Shown: positions 9,502 to 18,922, counted from the stretch's first letter. The stretch is 64,000 nt of DNA from an uncultured Bacteroidales bacterium (GCA_944326325.1 CALVDQ010000001.1:62001-126000), one strand, 5' to 3'. Notes: generated from the letters alone by a model not told the origin. Made by a program: numbers and translations.

Positions 9502-11436
9502 ATGAACAGAAAGACCTTATTTTCCGTAACGGCCGCCCTGCTCGCCGTATCCACTCTGGCGGCAAGGGAGTTCACCGTATCGTCACCGGACTCCAGACAG
9601 AAAGCCAGGATTGAAGTTACGGACGATGGCGGAAGCACCAGGATATACTGGTCCGCGGACTTTGACGGGAAACCGGTAATCCTGAAGTCCTTGATGGACC
9701 TTACCGTTGACAACCATGTATGGGAACACGCCATGGGCAAGTTTTTCAAGCCTCAGGAAAAATGGTTCGACAACCTTGTGCTGACATCGGAGACAAAGAC
9801 GTCAAGGGATACCGTGTGGCTCAACCGTTTCGGGGAACGATCCACGGTAAGGGACGCATACAACGGGCTGATCCTCGGCTTTGCCAAGGAAGACGGATCG
9901 GATTACCGGCTGGACATCGAGATCAGGGCATACGACGAGGGCATAGCTTTCCGCTACATCCTTCCGATGCATCCGGCGGCCATATACCACAGGATAAAGG
10001 CGGACAACACGGAATTCACCTTCCCGGACGGCAGCCTCGCCTGGTATGTATCCTGGGCACAGGGTCCTTACACACTCAGGCCGTTCGACGGCTGGGAAGA
10101 CGAATGCGAGCGGCCCATGACAGTGAAAATCACGGACAGTCTCTATGCCGCCGTAGGGGAAGCCGGACAGACTGATTTCCCGCGGATGAAATTCAGGCTC
10201 AGTGAAGTGAAGGCGAACACGGTGACCGCAGCCCTCAATGATGACGGCACGGACATAGTCACCCCGTACAGTATGCCGTGGAGAGTGGTCATGGCAGCTG
10301 AAGGGCCTGGAAAACTACTGGAAAACAACGATATATACCTGAACCTCAACTCTCCTTCCGCAATTCCGGACGAGAGCTGGATAAAACCGGGCAAGATAAT
10401 GCGCGAGACCCGGCTCACCACAGAAAACGCCATGGCTGTCATTGACTTCTGTGCAGAGCACAAGATGCAGTACATCCTTTTCGACGCAAAATGGTACGGA
10501 CCCGAGTTCGACTACAGGAGCGATGCGACAGAAGTCATAGACCGGCTCGACCTGCCGGCAGTCATAGCCTACGGCAAGGAAAAAGGAGTGGGAGTATGGC
10601 TCTACGTCAACCAGCACGCCCTGCAGAAGCAGGCGGAAGAACTCTTCCCTCTGTTCGAGGAATGGGGCGTGGCCGGTGTCAAGTTCGGGTTCGTCCAGTT
10701 CTGCAGCCAGCATTGGGCAGACTGGGTGCACCGTCTCGTACGCCTTGCCGCCAGGCATCACCTGATGGTCAACATACATGACGAATACAGGCCGACAGGC
10801 TATTCCCGCACTTATCCTAACTTACTGACACAGGAAGGGATCCGGGGGAACGAGGAATTCCCTCCGGCAGGTCACGACACCGTCCTCCCTTTCACGAGAA
10901 TGCTGTGCGGGGCAGGAGACTACACGGTTTGCTACTTCGATCCGCGCATCAAGAACACGCACGCGCACCAGCTGGCTTTTCCCGTGATATTCTTCTCCCC
11001 GCTGCAGACTCTCTACTGGTACGACACCCCGGCAAGGACGGCGGATGTGCCTGAACTGGAATTCTTCGACAATGTTCCTGTAGTATGGGATGACACGAAA
11101 GTCATAGATAACAGCATCGGGGAACACATAACCATAGCCCGCCGCTCGGGTGAAGAATGGTTCGCCGGAGCCATTTCCGGAGAAAACGCCTGCGAGATAG
11201 AGGTCCCGACAGGGGATTTCCTTGAAAAAGGCAGGAAATACATAGTCAGGACATACACCGATGACGAGGATGCAGATACCCCGACCAAGGTCAGGGTGGC
11301 CAGGTATGTCATCGAAGGCGGGGATACGATAAGATTCGCCCTTAAAGAAAGAGGCGGGGCGGCAATGCACTTTATACCGGCGACGGACAGCAATACCGGA
11401 GGCTGCAGGAAACTCGGCAGGAACACAATATTATAG
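9502..11436 (+). CDS. Glycoside hydrolase family 97 (alpha-glucosidase/alpha-galactosidase type)
   Basis: A 644-residue secreted enzyme with signal peptide (residues 1-20), N-terminal beta-sandwich (SPDSRQKARIEV), a central (beta/alpha)8 barrel with IDFCAEHKMQYILFDAKWYG and GVGVWLYVNQHA, and a C-terminal domain. The barrel carries NIHDEYRPTG, LTQEGIRGNE and FTRMLCGAGDYT, all typical of GH97. Where retaining members have an Asp nucleophile after GVK, this protein reads GVKFGF. That resembles the inverting, SusB-like branch with glutamate residues as catalytic groups; I infer this by memory of the family and not by alignment. It is the first gene of the plus-strand cluster, six bases before the GH28-like gene. 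Likely periplasmic or surface located, acting on alpha-linked side chains of the glycan. Confidence 0.9.
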   Translation: MNRKTLFSVTAALLAVSTLAAREFTVSSPDSRQKARIEVTDDGGSTRIYWSADFDGKPVILKSLMDLTVDNHVWEHAMGKFFKPQEKWFDNLVLTSETKTSRDTVWLNRFGERSTVRDAYNGLILGFAKEDGSDYRLDIEIRAYDEGIAFRYILPMHPAAIYHRIKADNTEFTFPDGSLAWYVSWAQGPYTLRPFDGWEDECERPMTVKITDSLYAAVGEAGQTDFPRMKFRLSEVKANTVTAALNDDGTDIVTPYSMPWRVVMAAEGPGKLLENNDIYLNLNSPSAIPDESWIKPGKIMRETRLTTENAMAVIDFCAEHKMQYILFDAKWYGPEFDYRSDATEVIDRLDLPAVIAYGKEKGVGVWLYVNQHALQKQAEELFPLFEEWGVAGVKFGFVQFCSQHWADWVHRLVRLAARHHLMVNIHDEYRPTGYSRTYPNLLTQEGIRGNEEFPPAGHDTVLPFTRMLCGAGDYTVCYFDPRIKNTHAHQLAFPVIFFSPLQTLYWYDTPARTADVPELEFFDNVPVVWDDTKVIDNSIGEHITIARRSGEEWFAGAISGENACEIEVPTGDFLEKGRKYIVRTYTDDEDADTPTKVRVARYVIEGGDTIRFALKERGGAAMHFIPATDSNTGGCRKLGRNTIL

Positions 11437-11442
11437 AATACA

Positions 11443-12840
11443 ATGATACGCAGACTGCTCGCAACATTGATTCCGGCTCTATCCCTGCTGACGGCAGGAG
11501 CCCAGACCCTTACCACCCATCCGGTCCCGAAAGGGATATACTACTCCATGCACAACGATGACTTCACCGTGCAGGTCCGGCTTCCGGGAGGACAATGGCA
11601 GGACCTTTATGAATATAAGGTAAAGGTCAACATGGACAACCCTTCGGAGGCGTCGATGGTGTATTTCGACTGCGACTCCCCTGTCGAGATAATGGTGAAA
11701 AAGAACAACGGCACAGCAGGAAAAGCAGAGATAAGACCCCTCTCCGCCGGTCTGAAGGGAAAGCTCAAGGACAATATCCTTACCTTCACCCTCGACCGTC
11801 CGAGGAACATATCGGTGGAATTCGACGGGGACAGGCTCCGCAACCTGCACATCTTCGTCAACCGGCCTGAAAAGGACGTTCCACGGGAAGGCGACCCGGG
11901 AGTGATGTACTTCGGGGAAGGGGTACACACACCGGAAGCGGGCTCTGACGGCTTCGCAATACCTTCGGACACATACGTCTACCTCGCTCCGGGAGCCGTA
12001 CTGAAAGGCACCGTCATCTGCGATTCGGTGAAAAACGTCAGAATAGGCGGACGCGGAATACTCCTCACCCCGAACAGAGGCATCCAGGCGACATATTCCG
12101 AGAACATCGAAGCCAAGGACATCATAGTGATAAATCCGCGGCACTACACTTTCCTGGCCGGCCAGAGCCGGGGTATCACCATTGACAACATCCGTTCTTT
12201 CAGCTACCAGGGCTGGAGCGACGGGCTGGACTTCATGAGCAGCAGCGACATAGACGTGGACAACGTATTCATGAGGAACTCCGACGACTGCATAGCCGTC
12301 TACGGGCCGAGGTGGGAATACCGGGGTGATACGAGGAACATAACAGTAAGCAATTCCGTACTCTGGGCCGACATAGCGCACCCGATGAACATGGGAATAC
12401 ACGGCTACACGGCAGACGGCATCGGGAATGCCATCGAAAATGTGGTATTCCGCAACATCGACGTACTCGAGCATGACGAAGACGACCCGGACTACGAAGG
12501 CTGCATGGCTATCTGCTGCGGGGACCTGAACCGGATAAGCGGCATCCGTTACGAGGACATCCGGGTCGAAAGGGTCGAGGAAGGGAGACTCTTCCACCTC
12601 GAGGTGGTATTCAACAGCAAATACTGCACGGCACCCGGCAGCTACATAAAGGATGTGGTGTTCAAGAATATAAGCTGTGCGAAGATCGCCGACATAAGGC
12701 CGTCCCTCATAAAGGGCTATGACAAGGACCGCAAGGTCAGCGGAGTGGTCTTCGAGAATGTCCGCACAGGCGGAAAGAAGATGAAAGATACAGACGGGTT
12801 CATAAAGAACGGGTTCATTGAAAACATAGAGGTAAGATGA
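11443..12840 (+). CDS. Secreted parallel beta-helix glycoside hydrolase, GH28-like
   Basis: A 465-residue protein with signal peptide (residues 1-20), an N-terminal beta domain, and a right-handed parallel beta-helix from about residue 150. The helix holds VYLAPGAVLKGTVI, SDGLDFMSS (about 260) and NSDDCIAVYG (about 280). The two Asp-containing motifs match the NTDG/DD catalytic carboxylates of polygalacturonases, but the GHG and RxK motifs of classical GH28 are not obvious: MGIHGYT is the nearest. A pectic or other uronic-acid backbone hydrolase is therefore likely but not certain, and related beta-helix families such as GH49 or GH110-like remain possible. Its stop overlaps the lyase start by four bases (ATGA), which implies coupled translation. 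Confidence 0.8.
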   Translation: MIRRLLATLIPALSLLTAGAQTLTTHPVPKGIYYSMHNDDFTVQVRLPGGQWQDLYEYKVKVNMDNPSEASMVYFDCDSPVEIMVKKNNGTAGKAEIRPLSAGLKGKLKDNILTFTLDRPRNISVEFDGDRLRNLHIFVNRPEKDVPREGDPGVMYFGEGVHTPEAGSDGFAIPSDTYVYLAPGAVLKGTVICDSVKNVRIGGRGILLTPNRGIQATYSENIEAKDIIVINPRHYTFLAGQSRGITIDNIRSFSYQGWSDGLDFMSSSDIDVDNVFMRNSDDCIAVYGPRWEYRGDTRNITVSNSVLWADIAHPMNMGIHGYTADGIGNAIENVVFRNIDVLEHDEDDPDYEGCMAICCGDLNRISGIRYEDIRVERVEEGRLFHLEVVFNSKYCTAPGSYIKDVVFKNISCAKIADIRPSLIKGYDKDRKVSGVVFENVRTGGKKMKDTDGFIKNGFIENIEVR

Positions 12841-15620
12841 AAATGAGATCAGTCGCCGCAGCGGCAACGGCACTATGTTGTGCCTGCCTGACAATTTCCG
12901 CCTCAACAGCAGCAGGGACCGGGTCCGGCAGCAAGATGTCCGCAGATGCCGGAACCACTGTTGACAAGAAAATTGGAATACCTGTCCTCGGCACATCATA
13001 CCCGAGGATGGTCGATGACGCCGAATGCAGGGAAGGCATAGCCGTCCTCCTCGGGACAGAGGCCGGAAAGAAGGCCATGGACGGTATCATCAGCAAGATA
13101 AAGCCATATTCCGAGCGCCACGTCTCCGACCCGGAATGGATTGTCAGCCGCCTGCAGATGTACTGGGACAGCCACGCCGACGAGATATACGTGAAAGGCG
13201 AGGAGCTGGACCATGTCTCCGGGCACGCACCGGTACCTACGGTAAGGTTCACCGCCTCCAGAGGCACGCAGACGAACTACCGCAGGCCCAGGCTCGAAGA
13301 TATCCGCCCCTACCAGGACTCCCTCGGGATGTGGATGCACAACAAGACCAAGCCAGGAGAACCTCTGGAATGGGCTGACCCGCGCAAGACAGGACGTAAC
13401 GTAGAGTCCATCAACCTCGAGATAATGAACCTTGCACGGGACGCAGCCTTCCTCTACTGGTGGTCGGGAGAGCGCACATACGCACAGTTCGCCGCGGACA
13501 TCTTCGACACCTACATGACAGGGCTATACTACAGGGAAGTGCCGGTCGACCTCAACCACGGACACCAGCAGACCCTGCTTGGGCTCACGTCATTCGAGGT
13601 CATCCACGAAGACACCGCCATCCCTGCGGCAGAATGCTACGATTTCCTTCACGGGTTCCTGGAAAAGACCAGGCCGGAAAAACTGCACATCTACGAAGAC
13701 GCCTTCAGGAAGTGGGCTGACTGCATCATAGCAGGAGGGGTCCCGCACAACAACTGGAACCTCATCCAGGCGCAGTTCGTGCTCCGTATAGCCCTCATCC
13801 TCAGCCCAGACAGCTGTTATGAAGACGGACGGGGACGCGAATGGTTCCTAAACGAGATTCTGAACGAAAATTCCATCCGGCAATGGTCTCCGGGCAAACT
13901 GATAGACTACGGGTTCGATTCCGGAACCGGACTCTGGAAAGAATCCCCCGGCTACTCGATGATGGTACTCACCGAATGGGGCAGCTTCATCAGGCTCCTC
14001 GACACAGTCCTCGGGGTGGATCTCGTGGAGGCGTATCCGGTGCTGGCGGAAGCCGTCAGGAATATCCCCCAGTATCTTTTCCCGAACGGAATCATCTGCG
14101 GCTGGGGCGACACCCACTGCGGTCCGCTGAGCACGAGCTTCATACCTCCTATGATAGAGAACGCCGCCATCCACGGCAAGGCTTCCGATGAAGAATACTT
14201 CACCTCGATGTACAAATACTTCGTCCCTGGAGCGGACAGCAGCTCCGGCAAGGAAATGTCCCTGCCTGCGAAAGTCTCTACATTCACGTCCATGAGACCG
14301 CCGCAGACCGACCCGGACATACCCGCCGGCAGGATAGAGGACTATGTCAGTCCGGTGTTCTGGTCGGAAGAAGTCAGCTGGTTCGCGGCACGCACCGGCA
14401 TGGACCCGGAAAAAAGCCTCATGATAAGCATAGCCGGCTCCATGGGCAACCACATGCACGCCAACGGTATCTCGATGGAACTCTACGGCAAGGGCTACAT
14501 CATGGCTCCGGATGCAGGACGGGGTTCAGGGTACACGACCCTCGACTATTCAGAGTATTATTCACAGTTTCCGGCACACAACACCGTCTGCGTGGACGGA
14601 GTGTCTTCATACCCTGTGATGCAATCCCGCCATGCCTTCAGCCTGAACGGATGCTACCCGGAGCCGGAAAAGAAGGAAGGGATATATCCGGGCGTGATGT
14701 TCGGGGATTTCAGTTTCATAGAGCCTGAAACATATTCCGACCAGAGACGCCAGGTACTGATAATCAACACTGACCAGGACAACGGATACTACATCGACAT
14801 CTTCCGTTCCGCCAGGAAGGACGGAAAGGACAGGTTCCACGACTATTTCTACCACAACATCGGGCAGGAGTTCGGGCTTTCCGTCCCGACAAAGCCGACC
14901 GAGGAACTGTCGTTTGCAGGAGCTCACCTGAGCGCATATTCCTATTTGTGGAACAAGTCGGCGGCCGAGACTGACAATGATATAGAGGGCGTGTTCACGA
15001 TGCATTGCGACGACGGGAGCAGCGCCGGGATGAAAATGTGGATGAAAGGCTCGCAGGACAGGAAGGTCTTCAAGGCATACGCCCCTTATATCGACGGGTT
15101 GAGCCGCATGAAAATGCCATACGACATAAAATCCACCCCATGCCAGACCTTCGTCGCAAGGCAGTACGGGAACGCCTGGGAAAAACCTTTCGTGGCTCTG
15201 TTTGAACCTTTCTCCTCCGGTGCGCCAGGTATGGTTGAAAGCGTAGTGTACCCGGACTGCGGTGCGGGGTCGGACGCCGAAGGCATATCCGTGGTCAGGA
15301 AAGACGGGAGGAAAGATATCATAGTCAGTTCGGACAGGATGCAGGAGTCCGTATGTGACGTATTCGCCTGCGAAGCCGTGCTCGCGGTATGCAGCCGTGG
15401 CAAGGAAGGGGACCTGCAGATATTCATGCACAATGGCATATCCGCCGTTTCCGGGGACATATCCATAGAATGTGAGGAACCCGCCACCGCCGCGGTTACA
15501 GTCTCTGACGGGGAAATCAGGTATATGTCCGACCGCCCGTGTACCGTCAAGGCAGGCAAGAGGAAATACCGTCTTCCCGCATCGGATTTTCAGAAAATAA
15601 TAAGTAGATTACGGGATTAA
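12837..15620 (+). CDS. Heparinase II/III-type polysaccharide lyase
   Basis: A 927-residue secreted protein. After a signal peptide lies an (alpha/alpha) toroid domain (about 80-480: INLEIMNLARDAAFLYWW, DLNHGHQQTL, GVPHNNWNLIQAQF, FLFPNGIICGWGDTH-like segments). A beta-sandwich of the heparinase II/III C-terminal type follows (GNHMHANGISMELYGKGY near 537, APDAGRGSGYTT, FPAHNTVCVDG). The Asn/His/Tyr set in these motifs is typical of lyases that cleave uronic-acid-containing chains by beta-elimination. The exact PL family (12, 15, 17 or 21-like) cannot be set by eye. Products would carry 4,5-unsaturated uronates, which the two GH88 proteins of this locus could remove. Overlaps the upstream gene by four bases; GH43 follows after 18. 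Confidence 0.82.
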   Translation: MKMRSVAAAATALCCACLTISASTAAGTGSGSKMSADAGTTVDKKIGIPVLGTSYPRMVDDAECREGIAVLLGTEAGKKAMDGIISKIKPYSERHVSDPEWIVSRLQMYWDSHADEIYVKGEELDHVSGHAPVPTVRFTASRGTQTNYRRPRLEDIRPYQDSLGMWMHNKTKPGEPLEWADPRKTGRNVESINLEIMNLARDAAFLYWWSGERTYAQFAADIFDTYMTGLYYREVPVDLNHGHQQTLLGLTSFEVIHEDTAIPAAECYDFLHGFLEKTRPEKLHIYEDAFRKWADCIIAGGVPHNNWNLIQAQFVLRIALILSPDSCYEDGRGREWFLNEILNENSIRQWSPGKLIDYGFDSGTGLWKESPGYSMMVLTEWGSFIRLLDTVLGVDLVEAYPVLAEAVRNIPQYLFPNGIICGWGDTHCGPLSTSFIPPMIENAAIHGKASDEEYFTSMYKYFVPGADSSSGKEMSLPAKVSTFTSMRPPQTDPDIPAGRIEDYVSPVFWSEEVSWFAARTGMDPEKSLMISIAGSMGNHMHANGISMELYGKGYIMAPDAGRGSGYTTLDYSEYYSQFPAHNTVCVDGVSSYPVMQSRHAFSLNGCYPEPEKKEGIYPGVMFGDFSFIEPETYSDQRRQVLIINTDQDNGYYIDIFRSARKDGKDRFHDYFYHNIGQEFGLSVPTKPTEELSFAGAHLSAYSYLWNKSAAETDNDIEGVFTMHCDDGSSAGMKMWMKGSQDRKVFKAYAPYIDGLSRMKMPYDIKSTPCQTFVARQYGNAWEKPFVALFEPFSSGAPGMVESVVYPDCGAGSDAEGISVVRKDGRKDIIVSSDRMQESVCDVFACEAVLAVCSRGKEGDLQIFMHNGISAVSGDISIECEEPATAAVTVSDGEIRYMSDRPCTVKAGKRKYRLPASDFQKIISRLRD

Positions 15621-15638
15621 ACCGTAATAATAACTGTC

Positions 15639-17267
15639 ATGAAAAAGAAACTTACATCAGCATTGATGCTGCTCGCCGGCATCCTCACCGCATCCGTTTC
15701 CTTCGCAAAGACGGACAGGGACACCTATACCAATCCAGTACTCTGTTTCGACTATTCCGACCCGGATGTCGTAAGGACAGGCGAAGACTACTGGATGACG
15801 GCGTCTTCCTTCAACTGTGTTCCCGGGCTGCCTATCCTGCATTCCAGGGATCTGGTGAACTGGGAGATAGTGAACCATGCCCTGGAAAAACTGGTACCGG
15901 AAGACTATTTCAGCACCCCGCAGCACGGGAAAGGAGTCTGGGCACCGTGCATAAAGTTCCATGACGGCTGGTATTATATCTACTGGGGCGACCCCGATTT
16001 CGGGATCTATATGGTCAAGACTCAGGATCCCCTCTCAGACTGGACGGAACCGGTGCTGGTGAAGGCAGGGAAGGGACTCATAGACCCCTCCCCTCTCTGG
16101 GACGACGGGAAAGTCTATCTTGCGCACGCCTGGGCGGCAAGCAGGAGCGGGCTCAACAGCATAATCACGATTTCCGAGATGAACCCTGAAGGTACAGCCT
16201 GCATCTCCGACGAGGTAATGGTCTTCGACGGCAACAGAGACGGACACCACACAGTCGAAGGTGCAAAACTGTACAAGAAAGACGGTTTCTACTATATATT
16301 CGCCCCTGCCGGCGGTGTAGCCACAGGATGGCAGCTCGTAATGAAGTCGGACAACATCTACGGCCCGTACGAAGCCCGCAATGTCATGGATCAGGGCAGT
16401 TCCGACATCAACGGCCCGCATCAGGGAGCATGGGTGGACACCCCTTCCGGAGAACACTGGTTCATCCACTTCCAGGAGAAGCAGCCGTACGGACGCATCG
16501 TACACCTCAACCCGATGAAGTGGCAAGACGACGGCTGGTGCGTGATAGGCGAAGACAAGGACGGGGACGGACGGGGAGAGCCTGTCAGGAAATGGCGCAA
16601 GCCGGATACCGGCAGCGAAAGCCCGACGGCGGTCATGGCGACAAGCGACGAATTCGATTCGATATATCCGGGAAAACAGTGGCAGTGGCACGCAAACCGC
16701 CAGGACTGGTTCGGGTTCAACAGCGGCTACGGCTTCTTCCGGCTCTACGGGCACAGGGAAGATGTACCGAACCTCTGGGGCGTACCGAACCTGTATCTCC
16801 AGAAGATGCCTGCGGAAAAGTTCACGGCTACCACAAAGCTTACCTTCAACTCGAAAGGTGACGGGGACAGGGCAGGACTGGTGGTGATGGGATTCGACTA
16901 TGCCTGTATCTCGATAGCAAGAGACGGAGAGAAAGCACTGATACAGTACACCACCTGCAAGGATGCTGACAAGGGGACGGCCGAGGATGTCGTGACCCTC
17001 GCAGAGACAAATCTCGTGCGTGTGGAAAGCGGCGCGACTCCGAAATATACGGCAGATATATGGTTCAGGGTTACGGCTGACGGGGACGGTGTATGCCGGT
17101 TCTCCTACAGCCTCGACGGGAAGTCTTTCAAGGATGCCGGAGCAGGATTCCAGGCACGTGAAGGAAGATGGATCGGAGCCAAGACAGGATTGTTCTGCTC
17201 AAGCTACGGCACCGGAAAGGACCGCGGATGGATAGACGCCGACTGGTTCAGGTTCAGCGACCTGTAA
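15639..17267 (+). CDS. Glycoside hydrolase family 43 with C-terminal beta-sandwich
   Basis: A 542-residue secreted enzyme, signal peptide about 1-23. The five-bladed propeller starts with TNPVLCFDYSDPDVVRTGEDYW; Asp41 in SDPDV is the likely general base, Asp in LIDPSPLWDDGK the pKa modulator, and Glu in HTVEGAKLYKKDGFYYI the acid. A C-terminal concanavalin-like domain (about 330-540) resembles that of GH43 beta-xylosidases/alpha-L-arabinofuranosidases. It would trim arabinose, xylose or galactose residues from the glycan. Same strand and close spacing to the lyase gene support an operon; the second GH88 gene follows after 88 bases. The family is secure, the sugar specificity is not. Confidence 0.9.
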   Translation: MKKKLTSALMLLAGILTASVSFAKTDRDTYTNPVLCFDYSDPDVVRTGEDYWMTASSFNCVPGLPILHSRDLVNWEIVNHALEKLVPEDYFSTPQHGKGVWAPCIKFHDGWYYIYWGDPDFGIYMVKTQDPLSDWTEPVLVKAGKGLIDPSPLWDDGKVYLAHAWAASRSGLNSIITISEMNPEGTACISDEVMVFDGNRDGHHTVEGAKLYKKDGFYYIFAPAGGVATGWQLVMKSDNIYGPYEARNVMDQGSSDINGPHQGAWVDTPSGEHWFIHFQEKQPYGRIVHLNPMKWQDDGWCVIGEDKDGDGRGEPVRKWRKPDTGSESPTAVMATSDEFDSIYPGKQWQWHANRQDWFGFNSGYGFFRLYGHREDVPNLWGVPNLYLQKMPAEKFTATTKLTFNSKGDGDRAGLVVMGFDYACISIARDGEKALIQYTTCKDADKGTAEDVVTLAETNLVRVESGATPKYTADIWFRVTADGDGVCRFSYSLDGKSFKDAGAGFQAREGRWIGAKTGLFCSSYGTGKDRGWIDADWFRFSDL

Positions 17268-17355
17268 CAGGATAGAGAGCCGGATCATGACGAGGATATG
17301 GTTCCGTCACAGTACGGCTGACCGGACAGGACCGGAATAGGATTTTAAATATTAT

Positions 17356-18561
17356 ATGGAAATGATCAGAAAAGTATTTGCAGCTACAGCTGTTTGTATT
17401 GCGGCGCTCGGCTGTTCGCCGAAACAGGACGGTCCTGCCGCGGAAGCGGAGCAGGGTCTCGAGTATTGCGCACGGCAGACAGAAAGGACTCTCGCCCAGA
17501 TATTGCCTGCAGGCTACGGGATGTCACCAAAGAACATAGCCCCCGGAGACAGCGCGTGGAACCTGTATCCCGTCAGCAAAGAGCTGTGGACAGAAGGTTT
17601 TTTCCCGGGAATCCTCTGGTATGACTACGAATACACTTCTGATGAAAAGATCAGGAAAGCGGCAGAGAAGTACACTGAGGCTCTCGAGTTCATCAGCCGG
17701 ATTCCTGCATACGACCACGATCTCGGGTTCATAATGTTCTGCAGCTACGGCAACGGCTACCGCCTGACCGGAAACGAGAAATACAAGGAAATAATCCTCG
17801 CGACCGCGGACAGGCTCGCGTCCCTGTACAACCCTGCTGTCGGCACCATCCTCTCATGGCCCCGCGAGGTCGGGAATTTCGGAGGTCACAACACCATAAT
17901 GGACAACCTCATCAACCTTGAGATGCTTTTCTGGGCGGCAGAGAACGGAGGTGACCCGAAGTACGCCGAAATCGCCAGGAGCCATGCCGACACAACCATG
18001 AAATACAATTTCAGACCGGACGGGACCTCCTACCATGTCGCAGTCTATGACCCTGAAACTGGAAGACATATCCGCAGCTGCACCCATCAGGGCTACTCCG
18101 ACAACTCCATGTGGGCCCGCGGTCAGGCATGGGGCATCTACGGCTACACGATGTGCTACAGGTTCACCTATGACCGGAAATACCTCGACTTCGCCTGCAG
18201 GATAGCGGATGTCTACCTCTCGAAACTCCCGGAGGACCTTATCCCGTACTGGGATTTCAATGACCCCGCCATCCCTGACGCCCCGCGTGACGCATCCGCC
18301 GCCGCCGTTGTCGCCTCCGCCCTAATCGAGCTTTCCGGCTACGCCGAAGGCGAAAAAGGCGAGGGCTACCTGACCACTGCAAGGAAGATTCTCGCATCAC
18401 TCTACGGAAACTACCGCGGCGGCGACGCCTGCCCGGCTTTCCTGCTGCACTCCACCGGGCACCATCCTGCAGGAAGCGAGATAGATTACGCCATCATCTA
18501 TGCGGACTATTACTACATCGAGGCGCTGATGCGGCTCAGGGCGCTCGGCGGGAAGGAATAA
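17356..18561 (+). CDS. GH88-type unsaturated uronyl hydrolase, lipoprotein
   Basis: A 401-residue protein with a lipoprotein signal (lipobox ending at Cys20, AALGC), so it is probably anchored in a membrane. The (alpha/alpha)6 barrel has WTEGFFPGILWY, YDHDLGFIMF (Asp122) and TIMDNLINLEM (Asp183); the two Asp residues match the catalytic pair of unsaturated glucuronyl hydrolases. RGQAWGIYGYTMCYR is another conserved segment. It is similar along its length to the N-terminal half of the 643-3030 gene but lacks DUF2264. It ends the plus-strand cluster and would release the unsaturated uronic acid from products of the nearby lyase. Three bases after its stop begins an HTH gene fragment. Confidence 0.9.
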   Translation: MEMIRKVFAATAVCIAALGCSPKQDGPAAEAEQGLEYCARQTERTLAQILPAGYGMSPKNIAPGDSAWNLYPVSKELWTEGFFPGILWYDYEYTSDEKIRKAAEKYTEALEFISRIPAYDHDLGFIMFCSYGNGYRLTGNEKYKEIILATADRLASLYNPAVGTILSWPREVGNFGGHNTIMDNLINLEMLFWAAENGGDPKYAEIARSHADTTMKYNFRPDGTSYHVAVYDPETGRHIRSCTHQGYSDNSMWARGQAWGIYGYTMCYRFTYDRKYLDFACRIADVYLSKLPEDLIPYWDFNDPAIPDAPRDASAAAVVASALIELSGYAEGEKGEGYLTTARKILASLYGNYRGGDACPAFLLHSTGHHPAGSEIDYAIIYADYYYIEALMRLRALGGKE

Positions 18562-18563
18562 AA

Positions 18564-18710
18564 ATGGCAGCAGTATCGGCGACCGAAATCGGAATAAGCC
18601 CGTCCAGAATAAGCGACTATGTTTCCGGAAGGGCTGAACCTACATTGAAAATTGCCAGGTCTCTCTGTCAGGTTCTCGGCATACGCCCGGCGGCTATACT
18701 CGGAATATAG
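18564..18710 (+). pseudogene. Fragment of an XRE/Cro-type helix-turn-helix gene
   Basis: A 48-codon open frame begins three bases after the GH88 stop. Its sequence (EIGISPSRISDYVSGRAEP, TLKIARSLCQVLGI, PAAILGI and stop) matches the recognition helix and the last two helices of a Cro/C1 HTH domain. The first helix is missing: upstream in frame is only the shifted end of the GH88 gene. It is most likely the 3-prime remnant of a small regulator or antitoxin gene; a functional mini-protein is possible but would lack a full domain. Confidence 0.6.
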
Positions 18711-18759
18711 CCGGCGAAGCAATCCTGCCCAGGGAACAATTTCATCAAAGGAAGCAGGG

Positions 18760-18810
18760 CTGGAGACCGTGGACAAGTCGAGCATCTTCAGGGTAATGAG
18801 CCGGAATTGA
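18760..18810 (+). pseudogene. Fragment resembling the Fur-family gene at 26550
   Basis: The 33 bases from 18760 encode LETVDKSSIFR. They match 30 of 33 bases of 26679-26711 inside the intact Fur-family gene, including 21 identical bases in a row. Here the frame ends six codons later (VMSRN, stop at 18808-18810), and there is no start or metal-binding part. It is probably a remnant of a second Fur-type gene or of a local duplication. Confidence 0.5.
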
Positions 18811-18832
18811 AAAATGGTTTAAGATTTTAAGT

Positions 18833-18863
18833 CCTTCCGGCAATATGGTTACAATCCGGAAGG
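18833..18863. repeat. Perfect 8-base inverted repeat upstream of gltB
   Basis: CCTTCCGG at 18833-18840 and CCGGAAGG at 18856-18863 are separated by 15 bases, about 60 bases upstream of the gltB promoter box. It could be a regulator site or a weak terminator-type hairpin; there is no strong T-run after it. Confidence 0.4.
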
Positions 18864-18922
18864 CAACAAAATTTTAATGTCGATTTAAAAGGTATCAGGG
18901 AACATCTTAAAATCCACTGTCC

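Noticed and set aside
11479..12999. Long minus-strand open frame (about 500 codons) opposite the GH28-like gene
   Set aside because: The sequence is typical antisense translation of GC-rich codons, has no known motif, and covers a well-supported gene and its operon junction.
18513..18785. Minus-strand 90-codon frame near the HTH fragment
   Set aside because: It is the complement of the GH88 end and of the two fragments, and its start only mirrors the Fur-like piece.
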